Origin: Congeria kusceri
Taxonomy: Eukaryota > Mollusca > Bivalvia > Myida > Dreissenidae
Direction of reading: 5' to 3'
Assembly (NCBI GenBank): GCA_027627225.1
Contig: CM051033.1
Location: 9,331,501-9,395,500, forward strand
Length of the DNA: 64,000 nucleotides
A program made the translations under genes and the position numbers. Of the stretch, positions 1 through 10,849 are shown one piece after another; positions within the stretch are counted from its first letter, which is position 1, and every line of letters begins with the position of its first letter. The notes beneath the pieces are model-generated. The model was given only the letters and a program-made list of their open reading frames with translations, was not told the DNA's origin and did no database searches.

Positions 1-1000
1 TGCTTCGCTTTAATCTTGAAAAATATAATGTCATAAAACAACTATCTTTTCAATTACTGTTAATACAATATTACAATAACTAAAGATGATGTCACTCCTC
101 ATTAAATGTTACATTTGATGTTGTATTAAAGAGATTAAGTAAGTAATTTTTGTATTATTGTGTAATGTGTTTAAACACAATGTTCATGATAACTTCATAT
201 AATCTACGAAACAAATAACACCCGACAAAATGGGTCTATATGTCACCAGGAAATAGATATGTCGTGATAATTATGCACATAATAGGGTGAGTATCTATAA
301 GAAAACAGACATAGATATATACATTTTGAAAAAAAGTTTACACAATTCAGAGTAAGTAATTAACTAAACCAACAGAAGAGTCTGATATAACTCTGACTGA
401 GATTATTTCTGTCGGAATCGTGGTAAACAAACAACATTTTATTCTCGCAGCAGCTAATTCCCGTATGTTTCAGAAAAAAAACACGATGAGCTCTTAACTG
501 TTCACCACCTTTCAATTCTTCAGAATTGAAAATTAAATGCTGTGCTATATTATCTCACTCAATTTAAACCAATTTATTAATTCGAAAAAGTGTTTAATGC
601 TTTTAATTATGTTCTGTTCTGTTTAATAAGGTGGCGAAATTCAGAGAGTGATAGGCAAAGAACAACAACGGAGACAACAACATTTTAAAATGTGAGATAA
701 ACTTTAATTTGAGACATAAACAATGGAGACGAATTGTGACATGTTAATTGTCTCTGCATGTATATATGTATCATCAATGCATTACACAATTGCACGGATT
801 AGCGGTATTTTTCTAAGGGCAATTTGATCAGATCCCCGCGGTTTGTGGCTTTGGTATTTTTATGACCAACAAAACTTGTAATGGCAATTTTTCAAACAAT
901 ATTTTTTTGATTAAATATTATGAAAAACTCATAGAGGATATGTGCTACAAAAATGAATCATTAAAACTAAATGTAGTATCGTTTTAAACTCATTACTAAG
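1..1000. other. AT-rich non-coding DNA
   Basis: No gene, structured repeat or RNA was recognised. Short homopolymers and frequent stops occur in all frames. Confidence 0.6.
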
Positions 1001-1194
1001 GCCACATGTCCGTATGACAGGTATCCGGAAAAAATGTGGTCTGCTTGTCTCGACCTAAGCGGTTGTTTTCCATACATAAATACCACGGATGAACACATGT
1101 TTTCTCAATGGATACTAGTTGGATACTAGTTATCTGTATGAAGAAAGCCGCTTGGTCTTAGATCTATAATACTTTATATGACAAGCTAAGGAAA

Positions 1195-1250
1195 ACGTCG
1201 CCGGAAGTCGGGTTTCAATTATGGCGGATATGAATGCACACTAACGGGAG
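1195..1250 (+). promoter_or_regulatory. Possible promoter-like cluster (ETS site and ATGGCGG)
   Basis: CCGGAAGT (1201-1208), an ETS-type motif, is followed 12 bp later by ATGGCGGATATG, which combines a start codon with a YY1-like GGCGG context. The frame from 1221 stops after seven codons. A weak GT donor (GGAG/GTAATT) follows. This could be a 5' exon or a chance cluster; nothing downstream confirms a gene. Confidence 0.2.
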
Positions 1251-1384
1251 GTAATTTCCAAGGGAGATCACCTAGTTTAGGGGAAAGGCCTATAATTGCA
1301 CATGTATCAAGGCACAATACTAATTTAAAATCGCAAAGGCTCTGATGAATACGTATCCGTGGATTAAAAAAGACAAAATATATG

Positions 1385-1520
1385 TGTTTCACCAACGCAA
1401 ACTTACATATGTATACATATCAATACAACAGGCAAATACTTTTTTCCCACAATGTAATTGTTTCACCATCGCAAAACTACAACTTAACACGTGTTGATAT
1501 AACAGGCAAATGCCTTATTT
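1385..1520. repeat. Diverged tandem duplication, about 80-bp period
   Basis: GTTTCACCAACGCAAACTTA followed by ACAACAGGCAAATACTT is repeated as GTTTCACCATCGCAAAACTA followed by ATAACAGGCAAATGCCTT. Two imperfect copies are seen. Confidence 0.6.
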
Positions 1521-3235
1521 ACTAAAAAAAATCGATTCATATTTCGATATCATGACTAATTACTAATTAGTAATTATGCATTTATCCACATCTGTTACAT
1601 TTTATAGATGACTTATCATTGATTCCAATATTATACCAAACAACATTACACTACAGAATTATATTATATCACTGTGCAATTTGAAACATTAGAAAATGAT
1701 GTACGTTTCATTATAGACGACACATTAATATAACATAACGAAACTTGCGTCGTGGAATAATAGCATGCATCATTAAGGCGCGCTTTGAAGTAAGTAATGA
1801 AAACGTCCGCTATAGGGTACATATAAATCGGTATTTTGCGAGCAATCACATGCTAAAGTAACTTTATGTAAACCAAGTTTCAGCACCACTGCAACAATAA
1901 ATTGTGTACAAAAAGCGTTAGTGTGCCAGAATCAAAAACAGGTAGCAAGATACAGTGCAGGATTGGTTCTACTTATTTCTATGTATCAAGCGTGCACTTA
2001 TGGTCAGAAATGTTTTGATTTGTAAAATGTGTTTTCAAATAAATTAGAACACATCTGAAACTAGACTATTTAAGTACCTGTATCATGTGTATTTTCTGGA
2101 TTATACATGGACATTAAACTGAAGTGCTCGATGTAATTTAAGAAGCAAACACAAACGTAAATATTTGATAAAACAACAACAACCATTATAAGCAGCATAT
2201 TTTTTCGATACAATTATTTTAACATTGGTTTCTTGTTTACCACTTTATTCAAAGGCAAGAAAACATTTAAGGAGCATTTAAGAATTATTCAACACATAAC
2301 AACGTTGTTAGTTATAGTTATTCGGAAATTCTAATCGATAACATAGATTATTTTTGGATGCAACCTTTGAAACGGGAATCACACGTATTGTTATAAATTT
2401 CCATTTTTACTTTCCAAGCAGAATTTATAGTATTCCCATTAGTAACTGCATAAGTCTCGGTCAATATGATGTTGCACTGCAGCTGAGGAAACTACCATGT
2501 TACGCACATTTCAGATTATTTTGCGGCAGCCATCACAATCGCAATATGTACTAACATCCTATAAAGCAATTATCCTGAGTGTAATTCACTTGCCCTTTCC
2601 ATCCATCAACATCTCCTGTGCTGCAGAATGCTCAGTAATGGTTTATTTGCAAACAAAACCCACAATCTACGTTGCATTACTCGAACTATACAATGCCTAA
2701 CATTTATATATGGTTCTTGTTTATTTTTGTACGTATTATACTAGTACTCGTATTTTTCAATGATTCATTATTGTAAGTTGTGTTTTTGAAGTGAATTTCC
2801 TCTTTGTTTAAACTGAATCATCACAATCTAAATTAGTGTTCACATTAAAATAAACAAACGACAAGATTTCCTGTAGCTTAAATATGTTTAATAAATTGTA
2901 AATGCCTGGTAAACTGAAAAAAGTGACAGAAGATTAAAAAAATTCAATATATTAAACTAAGATTTTGAGAAAGAAACAAACGCAAAATAACACAGTACAC
3001 GTTTGTGTGAACAAATATCTGAACTCTTAACATCATTGCTCATGTTCCCTACCTTTAAACACTTCATAATACATGTTTATGGTGTTGTTTTTACAACGCA
3101 TAACCGATAACCTTCACCCTATCATCTCGTCTTATAATGGAGTAAAGCTTAAACAATGGCAAAGATAAGGCCTAAGCAAAATGGCGTTGATTGGTTACCG
3201 TTTAATTGTTGCAATAAACAAGAGACGTCGCGTTG
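1521..3235. other. AT-rich non-coding DNA
   Basis: I see nothing supportable here. The short open frames of 61-67 codons lack any family resemblance. Confidence 0.55.
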
Positions 3236-3239
3236 TAAT

Positions 3240-3440
3240 CTAAATGCCTGTTTTATCTCAAATTGTTAATGCTGCAGTTAATATGCCGACAGAGGTAAAC
3301 ACCTCAAATAATTCAACGAACACACACAACCGCCGACACCAGGTGCTCTTCCACCCAAAGAACCCTATACACCCCGTGTTTTCAACGAACGTTACTTTCC
3401 CAATACATCGGCCAAAAGAAACATGCACCGGTGATATAAT
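3240..3440 (-). repeat. Dispersed repeat, inverted relative of 9265-9455
   Basis: Read on the minus strand, this shares GATTATATCACC, CGTTCGTTGAAAACACGGGG, GGTGGAAGAGCACCTGGT and a TCGGCGGTT block, in order, with the plus strand at 9265-9455. Identity is clearly above chance although no copy has an intact reading frame. The less AT-rich composition suggests an old mobile or exonic sequence. Confidence 0.65.
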
Positions 3441-3824
3441 CGAAATAAACATAAGAAATCGAAATCAGAGTGTGCGTTGAGTATGAAGAATAGATAATTC
3501 AATACCCACTCTTGATCCTTTTGGGACACCAGAGCAAGCAATTTGCAGTTTTAGTTATTTTTTAGTAAAAGTATTATCGGTAAGATGTCTTCATGAAAAT
3601 AAGTGCCGCTTTGTTAAGTTTTTGTTTTGTCTTTTTTGTGTGCAAAATATAACATCAATATTATAGACTTGTTATGTTGAGATGACTATATATACATGTG
3701 AACAACACCAACTGTGTACGTATCTGGTCCCACCGCTTTACCACAGAAATGACTGGATATGCATGTTCAGCACGGTATTTTAACATGTATAGAATATTAA
3801 ACAGCAAAAGATCATACATGTAGC

Positions 3825-4240
3825 TCCCATGGCCGAAGACCAGCGAGCTTATGCCATGATGGTTCGTCCGGCGTGCGTGCGTGCGTCCGTAAACCTTTTA
3901 TTTAAACGGTGTATTGGCTGAAATATAGTCCTGAATAATGAAACTCCAGAGACATCCTTATTACCATCCGCTTGTCCTTAAACCTCTGGGTAAATTTTCA
4001 AATAATTTCAAAGACATGTTCATTGGACGGTTCTCTACCAAAGTTGCTCAAATGGTCCAGCTCCGTCCTAAAACATGACCGCCAGGGGGCGAGACCATTT
4101 GTCCTTATATGATAATATTAAAAACTTTGAAAATCTTCTGGTCAGAAACACCTGGTTGGATTTCGGAATAATTTCTCAGATTATACAATGTAATTATAAA
4201 ATGTTCCTTGAGTAGTTTTCTACCAAATTTAAAACAGCAG
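3825..4240. repeat. Bivalve-type dispersed repeat with GCGT-rich stretch
   Basis: It contains CGGCGTGCGTGCGTGCGTCC GTAAACC, then a GTTCATTGGACGGTTCTCTACCAAA segment split over 4019-4043, then GACCGCCAGGGGGCGAG. I recall this order from very abundant repeats in bivalve genomes. The copy is degraded, and no reading frame persists. Confidence 0.6.
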
Positions 4241-4549
4241 TCAAGAAATATATAAATACAAATATAAGTTTGCAGAAATCGTTTCTAATGGATAACTTAC
4301 CGATCAAAATACAAAACAAACGCATTGAAATCGATAAAATAATAACGTTTTAGTAACTTTTTATCGTACAATTAGCTGTATGAGATAGCTGGCGATGCCT
4401 CTGGAGTTAATCAGCATGTATTCCGTACGTACCAAGCGTTTTCGAACATTATAAAATGCCTTTCGTAAATAAGAAACAGTTTTCAGTCGAATAAACGTCA
4501 TTAACGTTCATTAGAACTATTGCCAATTTAAGATGTATCTAATTATATT

Positions 4550-4870
4550 CTCTGGACTGCGGCTTTAATCAAATGGTTAGGGTCCGTTGTAAAGTATGGC
4601 CGACAAAGAAGCCGGGCCATTTAATCTTATTTGTTTACATTGAAAACAATTGTACGATCAAGTGTTGGATATTTAAATAATTTTATTAAAATGATCTTTG
4701 CGTGGTTTTCTACCAAAGATGCTTAAATAAATCTGGTTAGTTAACGAAATGGTCGCTATATTTAAAACTTAAAAAAATCTTCATGACATAAATTAGTGCT
4801 AGGATTTCGAAGTTATTTCAAAAACATGTTGTTTTGGTGGTTCTCTACCAAAATATGTCAAGGTACTTTC
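4550..4870. repeat. Second diverged copy of the ACCAAA-type dispersed repeat
   Basis: The phrases GGTTTTCTACCAAAGATGCT (about 4701) and GTGGTTCTCTACCAAAATAT (about 4836), with the AAAATCTTC and GATTTCG stretches, repeat the order seen at 4019-4240. This suggests two or more degenerate copies in tandem. Confidence 0.5.
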
Positions 4871-5970
4871 GCTTTTTACACTCATTACTTAATAACCCAG
4901 CGGAGCGATATATGCACTCGAGTGCATGTTGCTATTAATAAGAATACATTTGTTAATTAAATTAACAATGTATAGCACAATTATATCGATAATGTGACGT
5001 TACTACTTAATCCATTTCTCCTGTCCTCATATGAAAAAAAGAAATGTTACTGCATGCATATGCAGTTTTATAATTAACCTTTATCAATGAAAACCTTTAT
5101 ATTGGATGCACGACAGCATAGGGGATAACACGTTTAATTAAAATTTAATTCCCAACAACCTGCAGTTTCACCGAAACATAGTCTACTTTTAATTACACCA
5201 TTAAATTAATTCGGTGAAGTGATTATGTGAATTTATGTTTGCTTATTTGGGAGATGCTAATATTGCTCAAGCTTCTACGTCTGTATTGATGGATAATTGA
5301 CATTTGTTAAAACATGTTGCCACCCCCACCCCCCACCCACCACAATTATATAATAATAACAACAGCGTATGGCAATGTTATTTGGTTTATAAAGACAGCA
5401 CAACCTTCAAACATAAACACACATTCACGTTATTTGTGACACATGCGGGAGTATGCAATGCCCTTAAACATAGTATATATTGCACCCCCAAAATGAAGTT
5501 TCGACCTTCATTATATTATAAAAAATAGTTCCTCTAATTTTAAACAAACGCTGCTGTAAAACCAAGACGATATTAATAGAAACAATTGCAGTTATTTCTC
5601 AAATGCTTGCACGTGGGTGGTGTTTATTGCACATAAAGCACGATGAGGTTTCCAAAAATGTTAGCGCGATGCAAGTAGCTGGGTTCTGTATGCAAAACAA
5701 TTGCTAATATTCTTGCCTAAACGATGACGACAAATTTGACATCCAGAACACCCACCAGATAAAAAATCAAGTAATGTTTTGTTTAATGCTAGTTAAAATA
5801 ATTACAATGGGACGTTGAAGCTACATGTATGGTCCTCCTTATACGAAACTCGAACGAATTTGAATGTATGTAATATTCATGAATTGTAATATGAAATACA
5901 TTTAAATAATATATATATATATGGAATGAAAATAAATCAACAGCAGCTACATATGCTCAACTTAATAGAT
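4871..5970. other. Non-coding DNA with short simple repeats
   Basis: It contains a C-rich run near 5322-5342 (CCACCCCCACCCCCCACCCA) and a short (AT)n at about 5910-5922. No gene is recognisable. Confidence 0.5.
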
Positions 5971-5974
5971 TCCC

Positions 5975-7866
5975 TTATAAAATCATGATACATTTCTGCA
6001 AATAACTTAAAATAGTGTGGTATTGTTACACAGTCGGTATTATGTGCATTGAATACTAACTAATAATTAAATATTCTCCTATTTAGCTCGTAGAGTACGG
6101 ACACTTTGTACTGAAATTGGGTCTGTAGCTAGGCGTGCTATACTCAACACCCTGTGTGCTGCCTATATGCACTCCAGATTATTTATTTTACTTAATGGAA
6201 GAATGCCAATGCAATTATTTATGGGATTTAGATCGCAAGGCATTCAATGTAAATCTGTTGTGATTGGTTAAACAAACTACAACTACCAGCGTTATAAAAC
6301 TGCTGAAACTTTGGACGACGCAAACTGAAGATTAATTGTGTGTGCATAACATTCGACAAGAGAACATTTGCCAATCACATAAAAATATGGCTCTCATATT
6401 CACTCTGCAACAAAATGACCTAGTGAATGCTACTGAAATCGTTGTCCTTACTTACCAAATTTGATATCAGCAAAAAATATGTACGGCACATTTTATCAAA
6501 TTTTTCTAAGCCATCTCTTACACGTCACTAGAAACTTGTTCATTGGTGTCCTGTGGGATTGAGCGCGGTAAATGTGTACACTGTTTTCCTGAGGGCTTGT
6601 ACGTGGAAATGTGTACAATTGAGTCCTGTGTAATTACACGTAGAAATGTGTACACGAGTGGCCAGTGTGAAAGCATGTAAAATGTGTACAATGGTCTCCC
6701 GTGGGATTGCAGATGGGTGTTGAATTTATAAAATCATGGTAAATGTCTGCAAATAACTTAAAATAGTGTGGAATTGTTACAGAGTCTGTATTATGTGCAT
6801 TGAATACTAACATCGAAACAGTGTCTTTCACCTATTTAGCTCGTAGAGTACGGACACTTTGTACTGGAATTGGCTCTGTAGCTAGGCATGCTATACTCAA
6901 CACCCCGTGTGCTGCGTATCGATAAAATTATATATTAGTTTATATTTGTCTGCATTTACCTCCTGGGAATTGTGTGCATTTAATTGCACCCCAGTTTATT
7001 TATTTAACTTGATGGAAGAATTCCAAAGCAATTATTTATGGCATTTAAATTGCAAGGCCCTCAATGCACATATGTTGTGATTGGTTATACGAACTGCAAC
7101 TACCAGCGTTAAAAACTGCTAAAACTTCGTCGACGCAAACTGAATATGTGGCGCGTCGTGAGAAAACCGGTCTTAATGCATGTGCGTAAAGTGTCGTCCC
7201 GGATTAGGCTGTGCAGTCCGCACAGGCTAATCCAGGACGGCACTTTCCGACTACAGTTGATTTATGTTTAGAAGAGACTTTCTTTAAACATAAAATACCA
7301 TAAAAGCGGAAAGTGCCGTCCCGGATCAGCCTGTGCGGACTGCACCGGCTGATCCGGGACGACACTTTACGCACATGCATAAAGTCCGGTTTTCGCACGA
7401 TGCGCCTCATATATACTGTTTTTGCATAACACTCGACAATAGAGTTTGTGTCACTCGCTTAGAAATATGGCTCTCATTCCCACTATATGTATATATTATT
7501 CACGTTCGCAAAAATGTGGCTCTGTGAATGCTACTGAAACCGATGTCCATACTTACCAAATGGGATATCAGCAAAAACATATACGACACATTTTATCGCA
7601 CTTTTTAAGCCATCGTTTACATATCACTTGACACTTGTTCATTGGTGTCCTGTGGGATTGCACGCGGGAAATGTGTACACTGGTGTCCCGAGGGCTTGCA
7701 CGTGGAAATGTGTACAATAGAGTCCTGTGTAATTACTCGTTAGCAATGTGTACAACGGTGTCCGGTTAGATTGTACGTGGAAATGCGTACACTAGAGTCC
7801 AGTGTGACAGCATGTAAAATGTGCATAATGGTGTCCAGCGGGATTGCTGGTGTTGAATTTATTGAT
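5975..7866. repeat. Tandem duplication, 751-bp period, two diverged copies
   Basis: Copy 1 (about 5975-6725) and copy 2 (about 6726-7866) share long blocks in the same order. These include AACTTAAAATAGTGTGG, TAGCTCGTAGAGTACGGACA, TGTGATTGGTTA, ACTACCAGCGTTA and GATATCAGCAAAAA. Copy 2 has gained the 261-bp fold-back element and about 70 bp near 6918-6990. Each copy ends in a degenerate ~38-bp minisatellite built on GTGTCCTGTGGGATT and GGAAATGTGTACA (about 6543-6715 and 7642-7850). No coding frame is conserved between the copies. Confidence 0.88.
7148..7408. mobile_element. 261-bp fold-back/MITE element
   Basis: Long terminal inverted arms of about 90 bp (left end GTGGCGCGTCGTGAGAAAAC, right end the near complement) surround a short AT-rich centre. 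The arms contain GTGCGTAAAGTGTCGTCCCGG, and each arm is itself a partial palindrome around the pair CCTGTGCGGAC/GTCCGCACAGG. ATAT occurs on both flanks and may be a target-site duplication. The related segment at about 6329 lacks the element, which fixes its borders. It encodes no protein; it resembles a non-autonomous element that I recall as very common in dreissenid and venerid clams. Confidence 0.88.
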
Positions 7867-7869
7867 TGC

Positions 7870-9260
7870 GTATCTATAATGTAAGAAATGTTTGCTGGAT
7901 CAAAAGAACAAATATGTTTCTCGCGTGTTTGTTACCGCAACGAGGTACGTCATTTTGACAACATTTGACGTGGTTTTGTTTTATGTTGAACGAGTACTTT
8001 ACACCGAATCTGGACAATTAAATAAAATACATGTTTATGTTAAGTCTAAATAAACTTTTTAACCGATTATTTCGACGTTATTGAAAAGCTTTAACCAGTA
8101 TGAATAAACCACAACTAACGTTCTCACAAAACAACAGAATCAAACGACCTTAAACTAATTATCAGTATTAATTGTTAGGGCGCCGCGAATTTGAAGTATG
8201 AGTACTTCCATAGAGCGGGGTATTTCCTGCGACTTCCGGTTTGTTTCGCCAGGAATAAATAGCGTAGTGGATTTTACGATTGTGTGCATTTACCCCGTGC
8301 ACATGTGTTTTTATTTATTTGCACGAAAGAATGCCAATTAAGTTATATGCCATTCCTTTCATTCAAGTGTATGTCATTATTGTCACCGTAGTCTTAAAAG
8401 TGTCAAGCATCTATGAGAATACATAAAGTATGTTCTCTGTTTATTTGTATTTAAAACTATGCTAGTTGCTTTGGCATAATTATTATAGACATTGCAGTAT
8501 AATTGAAATATATGTGTTCTACAAATGTTTCAAACATTAGTCAGATAATTGGTTTACAGACCAGGCACCGACAATTGCAAGCATTTATGCGTTTGCCAAA
8601 CTTTGCAATAATTCAAGTCTGCTTTAAGTAGCATATTTAATAAGCAGCTGCGGATTAGTTATTATTCTTTTATGTTTTAAATTAAGGAATCTTTGGATTT
8701 TTTTTTCAAACAACTTAATTGCGGAAATCCTAAAACAATCCGAGTATTGGCTTATGTAGTATAGCTTCATTTTGTTTAGAATGTCTCATATATTGTATGT
8801 ATCAATTATTTAAATAAACATACATTTTGGGCTCTGTGTTTTTGCACACAGTTTGAAAACAGCGTACATTCTCAAAACAATGATGATTAAAATATTATTG
8901 TTTTACATGTATTATGATAGGAACAGTTCGTTTAGGTAAATATTCATTTATTTGTAATATAAAAATGTGTTTGTTCGTTTTCATTAATTACATACATTAG
9001 CACGTTCCTTTCATTGTTATCTTTACATATACAAACATTCATTATATTTATGTTTAATTGCATATAAAAATGCAAACTGCACTCATATAATTACAGGCTA
9101 ACACTATACTAGCATCAAAGGATATGAGGTGCACATTATTTTCTATACGAATGATTAATCTCTACCGATTATTTGAAGTTTAATCAATATATGTTATACT
9201 AATTGAACTTAATCAAACGCCCTCATCGCTGTTGTATGCTGGGTAGATAAAAACACATAC
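7870..9260. other. AT-rich non-coding DNA
   Basis: No gene or repeat was identified. A single GACTTCCGGT (8230-8239, an ETS-like site on the minus strand) sits in a slightly GC-richer patch at 8180-8290. Confidence 0.5.
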
Positions 9261-9264
9261 GGTT

Positions 9265-9455
9265 TGGTTTTCGATTATATTACCGCTGCCTTCCCGGTGG
9301 CCGTTACACCGTGAGGTTAACTTTCGTTGGAAACACGGGGTGTGGACGTTTGATTGGGGTGGAAAAGCACCTGGTCTCGGCAGTTATACGTGCTATATCA
9401 TTTATGTCTTGTTTGGTGGGTATATTTCCGTCGACATATGGTCTACATTGTTACG
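9265..9455 (+). repeat. Dispersed repeat, inverted relative of 3240-3440
   Basis: It contains CGATTATATTACCGC, ACTTTCGTTGGAAACACGGG, GGGTGGAAAAGCACCTGGTC and CTCGGCAGTT, matching the minus strand near 3.3 kb in the same order. Two overlapping open frames of 65 and 79 codons cross it, but the shared part reads in different frames with changed residues, so neither is supported as a gene. Confidence 0.65.
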
Positions 9456-9708
9456 GATTTGCCATCATTTTGACATTTCGATTACCACAAGAAGTCGCTT
9501 TTGTTTAGTTTCAGTTGTTTCTTTGAACATTGAGTGGGCGGTCAATCCACAAAAAAACATGAGATTTGAACAAAAATAAGTGTGCAGTTTATGATTTTAT
9601 AGACATAACTGTTTTGTACGTATTTATTTATTTATAAATATAATAAACACGTGAACAACACTTAGTAATATTTAGAATGTGATCTTACACAAATGTAATG
9701 CGTTATAT

Positions 9709-9852
9709 AGAGAATACTAGGTTAGTGTTGAATAAAGATAAGTTTATTTAGCGAGGCTTAGAAAACCTGAAGCATGAGCTTTGGCGAATGGTTCACGTTT
9801 TCGTGCCGAGCAAATAAACTTATCTTTATTCAACTCTTACCTAGTATTCTAT
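9709..9852. mobile_element. Fold-back element (MITE-like), about 144 bp
   Basis: Arms of about 41 bp (left AATACTAGGTTAGTGTTGAA continuing TAAAGATAAGTTTATTT; right its near-perfect complement at 9810-9852) flank a centre of about 57 bp. Only a few mismatches separate the arms. Part of the centre (GAGGCTTAGAAAA) recurs at about 44896. Confidence 0.75.
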
Positions 9853-9940
9853 TTACCCCATCATTTATTTTGAAAATAAACGAAAGAAAACGCAGTAAAT
9901 ATTACGAAAAACATGACAGGACGTCACAAAATCAACAAGA

Positions 9941-9948
9941 TGACGTCA
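9941..9948. promoter_or_regulatory. CRE-like palindrome TGACGTCA
   Basis: This is a perfect cAMP-response element, with a half-site GACGTCAC about 20 bp upstream. No gene start is visible nearby, so a role is not shown. Confidence 0.2.
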
Positions 9949-9997
9949 TTATACTGCGCGTGACTGCTTTATCGCCACAGTGTTGAAATAAAGCAAA

Positions 9998-10052
9998 GTT
10001 TATTCCATGGGGTGTTATTTCGTCAATGCAGGCCGAATGATGGGATAAAATG
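9998..10052. repeat. Short dispersed repeat shared with 26663-26716
   Basis: GGGGTGTTATTTCGTCAATG preceded by GTTTATTCCAT and followed by a GATGGGATAAAA segment is repeated at 26663-26716 with a few changes. A weaker relative lies at 47272-47290. Confidence 0.7.
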
Positions 10053-10654
10053 CATTATAATTCTCACTGTTCACAAAATCATGAATTTATGCAACATAAC
10101 ATTACATTTAGTGTCAGTTTTTATTAACTGATAAGCTAGTTTAATGGAACATTCTTACATGACACGCGCTGTTTTCTATAGACAAAGAAGAAGAATTTCC
10201 GTTGTTAAATTTCCAATAAACAAGTCAAAAATGTAGTTCCAAGACTGTAAAACTATAGTTCGCATTGTAAGTGCAGACTATGTTGACCGGTAATGTTAGA
10301 ATCGAAATAAGTTTCGCTTGATCATTGTTAATCTGTTAATAAACAACATGCTATTCTAAAAATCGTTGTTTATTTATTGATAAACAACTCAAAATCGAAA
10401 ATATTTTTTTAATTATACTGTGTATCACAAAGATGCGTTATTCTTGCAAGCAAGACCGTATGTTGTCACAACCAACCTGAAAGGTTCTACATATATTAAC
10501 AATAGTTTAATGCAACAGCAAATCTAATTAATTTCATATTGTAAGGGGACTTGTTCACAGGTTTTTGTATTTTGTTTTTGTATTTTGTAAAGAAATGGCA
10601 TTAAACGTCCTAACTTGTAAAAGCATCTGAAATAAAAAGCACTTTTACTATAAA

Positions 10655-10842
10655 AGAAAAAAGTGACTCCCACCAGTGTTCGAACATCAGCCCACCGGTT
10701 CAAATGTCCGATGCGTTACATCTCGGCCATTCCGACGTCCATACTAGGCAGTCCGATGCGTTACATCTCGGCCATTCCGACGTCCATACAAGGCAGTCCG
10801 ATGCGTTACATCTCGGCCATTCCGACGTCCATACTAGGCAGT
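10655..10842 (-). repeat. tRNA-derived (SINE-like) element with tripled 45-bp A-box segment
   Basis: On the minus strand three exact or nearly exact 45-bp units (10708-10752, 10753-10797, 10798-10842) each contain GGAATGGCCGAGATGTAACG, close to the A box of a leucine or serine tRNA. They are followed by a B-box-like GATGTTCGAACACTGG and then GGGAGTCAC with a T-run (TTTTTTCTTTT) that would stop RNA polymerase III. The expected T-stem does not pair, so it is not a working tRNA. The 67-codon frame across it is incidental. Confidence 0.6.
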
Positions 10843-10849
10843 GTATTTT

